Shown: positions 62,422 through 64,000 of the stretch, one piece after another
How the letters are laid out: each line of letters opens with the position of its first letter
Numbering within the stretch: position 1 is the first letter of the stretch
Assembly: GCA_965656085.1 (NCBI GenBank)
Contig: CBFHJA010000005.1
Span: 1 to 64,000 of the forward strand
DNA: 64,000 nt
DNA from: Aliishimia sp965656085
GTDB lineage: Bacteria; Pseudomonadota; Alphaproteobacteria; Rhodobacterales; Rhodobacteraceae
Reading direction: 5' to 3'
Notes under the pieces: generated by a model
The model's input: the letters and a program-made list of their open reading frames with translations, nothing else
Told to the model about the DNA's origin: nothing
Databases searched by the model: none
Program-made: the position numbers and the translations under genes

Positions 62422-62856
62422 TCAGAACGACGGCGAGAGACGTCCCAGACCGCCGAGCAACTGCCGAATAAACGTCCGGTCCACGATGCTCGACTCGGTC
62501 ACGCGGCGCTCCAGGGCCACGACACGGCCATCCTCAAGTCCAAAGCGCTCGATATTGCTGACCACGCCGTCCGAATCGAAGCTGATCGCCAGAACTTCAC
62601 GCTCGACCACTTCGGGCTCGAAATAGGCAAAGCTGCGGACGCGAGAGCGGACATAGTAATAGCCACTGTCTTCCAGAATTCCTGAAGACGAGGGCGGGCC
62701 GACCGTGTCTTCGACGCTCGCCCGCGTATCTATTCCCACCACGATCTCGCGCAGGTCTTCGGAGGGCGGCACATAGCCGTGATTGCGGTAGCTCGCCACG
62801 CAGGCGCCGAGAGACAGGACGAGCACCGCCGCCAAACTCCATCTGATCCACGCCAT
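62422..62856 (-). CDS. bamE: Outer-membrane assembly lipoprotein BamE
   Basis: A 144-residue lipoprotein of the SmpA/OmlA family, part of the BAM complex that inserts beta-barrel proteins. The signal ends in the lipobox LSLGAC, and the BamE fold is seen in TRASVEDTVGPPSSSG and YYYVRSRVRSFAYFEPEVVEREVLAISFD. AGAGGA and a correct signal start support the ATG at 62856 rather than the longer frame. Confidence 0.9.
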   Translation of the reverse strand: MAWIRWSLAAVLVLSLGACVASYRNHGYVPPSEDLREIVVGIDTRASVEDTVGPPSSSGILEDSGYYYVRSRVRSFAYFEPEVVEREVLAISFDSDGVVSNIERFGLEDGRVVALERRVTESSIVDRTFIRQLLGGLGRLSPSF

Positions 62857-62986
62857 TCCCGGTCCTCTTTTCACGCCGCGCCGCCCTTGCGCCGCGACCG
62901 CGCGGCTTTTATTCGCATTAGCAACGGAAGCGCGCCGGTTCAAGAAGAGGCTGCGTTCCCACAACTCAGGCGAGAGAGCACGTAAC

Positions 62987-63568
62987 GTGACCCAGACCGA
63001 CCCCAGCGCCCAGAACACCCCCCCGAGCCGCCATGCGCTGCGCGTGGCCGATCTGCTGCAAAGACGTGAGACCGCGTTCGATCTGACCCCCGATGGCGCG
63101 GAGCTTGCAGCGCTGCGCGATCTGCTCGGGCTGACCGATCTGCGCAAGCTCTCGTTCACCGGCGCGCTGATGCCGGTGGACAAGCAGGACTGGCAGCTTG
63201 AGGGCCGGCTTGGCGCGACGGTCGTGCAGCCCTGCGTGGCGACGCTGGAGCCGGTGACGACGCGGATCGAGACCGAGGTGGCGCGGCTCTTCACGACGGA
63301 CTTCGAAGAGCCGGACGCGGTGGAGACCGAAATGCCCGAGGACGACCGGACCGAGCCGCTCGGCTCCCATATCGACCTGTGGCAAATCGCCGGCGAGGCG
63401 CTCAGTCTTGCCCTGCCGCTCTATCCACGCGCTCCAAACGCGCAGGCACCGGTGGAGATTCGCGTGACCGAACCCGGTGCGGCCCCGATGTCGGACGACG
63501 AGGCCAAACCCTTCGCGGGCCTCGCGGCGCTGAAGGCGCAACTCACCGCCAAAGACGAGGACGACTGA
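62987..63568 (+). CDS. YceD/DUF177-family protein, upstream of rpmF
   Basis: A 193-residue protein of the YceD/DUF177 family. The conserved C in QPCVATLEPV and the acidic middle region are as expected. Homologues are linked to 23S rRNA accumulation and almost always precede rpmF, as here. It starts with GTG and is divergent from bamE across 130 bp. Confidence 0.88.
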   Translation: MTQTDPSAQNTPPSRHALRVADLLQRRETAFDLTPDGAELAALRDLLGLTDLRKLSFTGALMPVDKQDWQLEGRLGATVVQPCVATLEPVTTRIETEVARLFTTDFEEPDAVETEMPEDDRTEPLGSHIDLWQIAGEALSLALPLYPRAPNAQAPVEIRVTEPGAAPMSDDEAKPFAGLAALKAQLTAKDEDD

Positions 63569-63768
63569 GCCCGGCGGTTCGGCAAAAAAACGCCTTGCGC
63601 GGGGGAAATTTCCCAGTATTTTTGCGCGCTCCGCCGAATTAGGGTTGGACAAGCTGAGGCCAAGGGCCTAAACGCTCCCAGACCTGACCGCAGGCATCGA
63701 ATTTTGTAGGGTCCGGCGCAGTGGCGCCGCGTCCTTCCGCAACATATGTGACGAAAAGGGCCGCTCCC

Positions 63769-63975
63769 ATGGCTGTGCAACAGAACAAAGTGTCGAAATC
63801 GCGCCGCAACAACCGCCGCGCGCATGATTCCCTCGTCGCGGCCAATCCCGCCGAGTGCAACAATTGCGGCGAGATGAAGCGCCCGCACCATGTCTGCGCG
63901 GCCTGTGGCCATTATGACGACAACGAAATCGTCGCGCTGACCGAAGAAATCGATCTGGAAGACGACGCGGCCTAA
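63769..63975 (+). CDS. rpmF: Ribosomal protein L32
   Basis: A 68-residue 50S subunit protein of the zinc-binding type: cysteines at 30, 33, 43 and 46 (CNNC..CAAC). The N-terminus MAVQQNKVSKSRRNNRRAH is typical. AAAAGGG precedes the ATG. In most relatives plsX and fabH would follow, beyond the window edge. Confidence 0.97.
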   Translation: MAVQQNKVSKSRRNNRRAHDSLVAANPAECNNCGEMKRPHHVCAACGHYDDNEIVALTEEIDLEDDAA

Positions 63976-64000
63976 CGGCGGCACCGTGCCGGACCGCGGC

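Overview
The window is GC-rich, gene-dense chromosomal DNA from an alphaproteobacterium, most likely a Rhodobacterales (roseobacter-type) species. The evidence is the gene order (dusB-ntrBC-ntrYX next to trkAH-hfq-hflX, with a fused ispDF divergent from dusB), an NtrC without the sigma-54 contact loop, a DksA with only one cysteine, a VPLPA-type C-terminal sorting signal, and large RTX/Hint secreted proteins. No rRNA, CRISPR array, prophage or plasmid backbone was seen. Two tRNA genes are present, Leu(CAA) and Pro(UGG).

Layout. Positions 1-150 hold the tail of a probable transposase, a fragment of an interspersed repeat and a terminator. From 0.9 to 13.5 kb a minus-strand block carries nitrogen regulation (dusB, ntrB, ntrC, ntrY, ntrX), potassium uptake (trkA, trkH) and RNA/ribosome factors (hfq, hflX). 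From 13.6 to 23.1 kb lie ispDF-pgpA-pncC, an MmgE/PrpD protein with a COQ10-like protein, hpt, an OmpA-family protein, phenylalanine hydroxylase divergent from an Lrp-type regulator, lipA and a VIT-family transporter. From 23.1 to 28.8 kb two large paralogous flavin/GcvT-type dehydrogenases face away from each other. From 29.0 to 38.9 kb two RTX proteins with C-terminal Hint domains lie in tandem, one of about 2550 residues with two LamG-like and six cadherin-like repeats. From 39.7 to 46.7 kb are tRNA-Leu, a VPLPA-CTERM protein, exoD, dsbB, an Lrp-arginase-ornithine cyclodeaminase cluster, an FAD monooxygenase and dksA. The rest holds moxR, a GMC oxidoreductase, ridA, nrdJ with candidate NrdR and DnaA sites, tRNA-Pro, a double cold-shock protein, pdxH, fabI, gpt, an SDR behind a perfect palindrome, an ABC-F ATPase, olsB, bamE, yceD and rpmF.

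Most notable is a repeat family with three full copies (28838-29027, 44481-44679, 59585-59761) and one end fragment (78-112). Each full copy is 177-199 bp. Two copies are bounded by a 10-bp inverted repeat (perfect in one, 9/10 in another) and the third has degenerate ends. All carry a central array of GTATGGC heptamers spaced 11-12 bp apart. Each full copy lies between the 3' ends of convergent genes, and one supplies the stop codon of the ABC-F gene. They look like miniature inverted-repeat elements carrying iteron-like protein-binding arrays. I do not recognise them as a named family.
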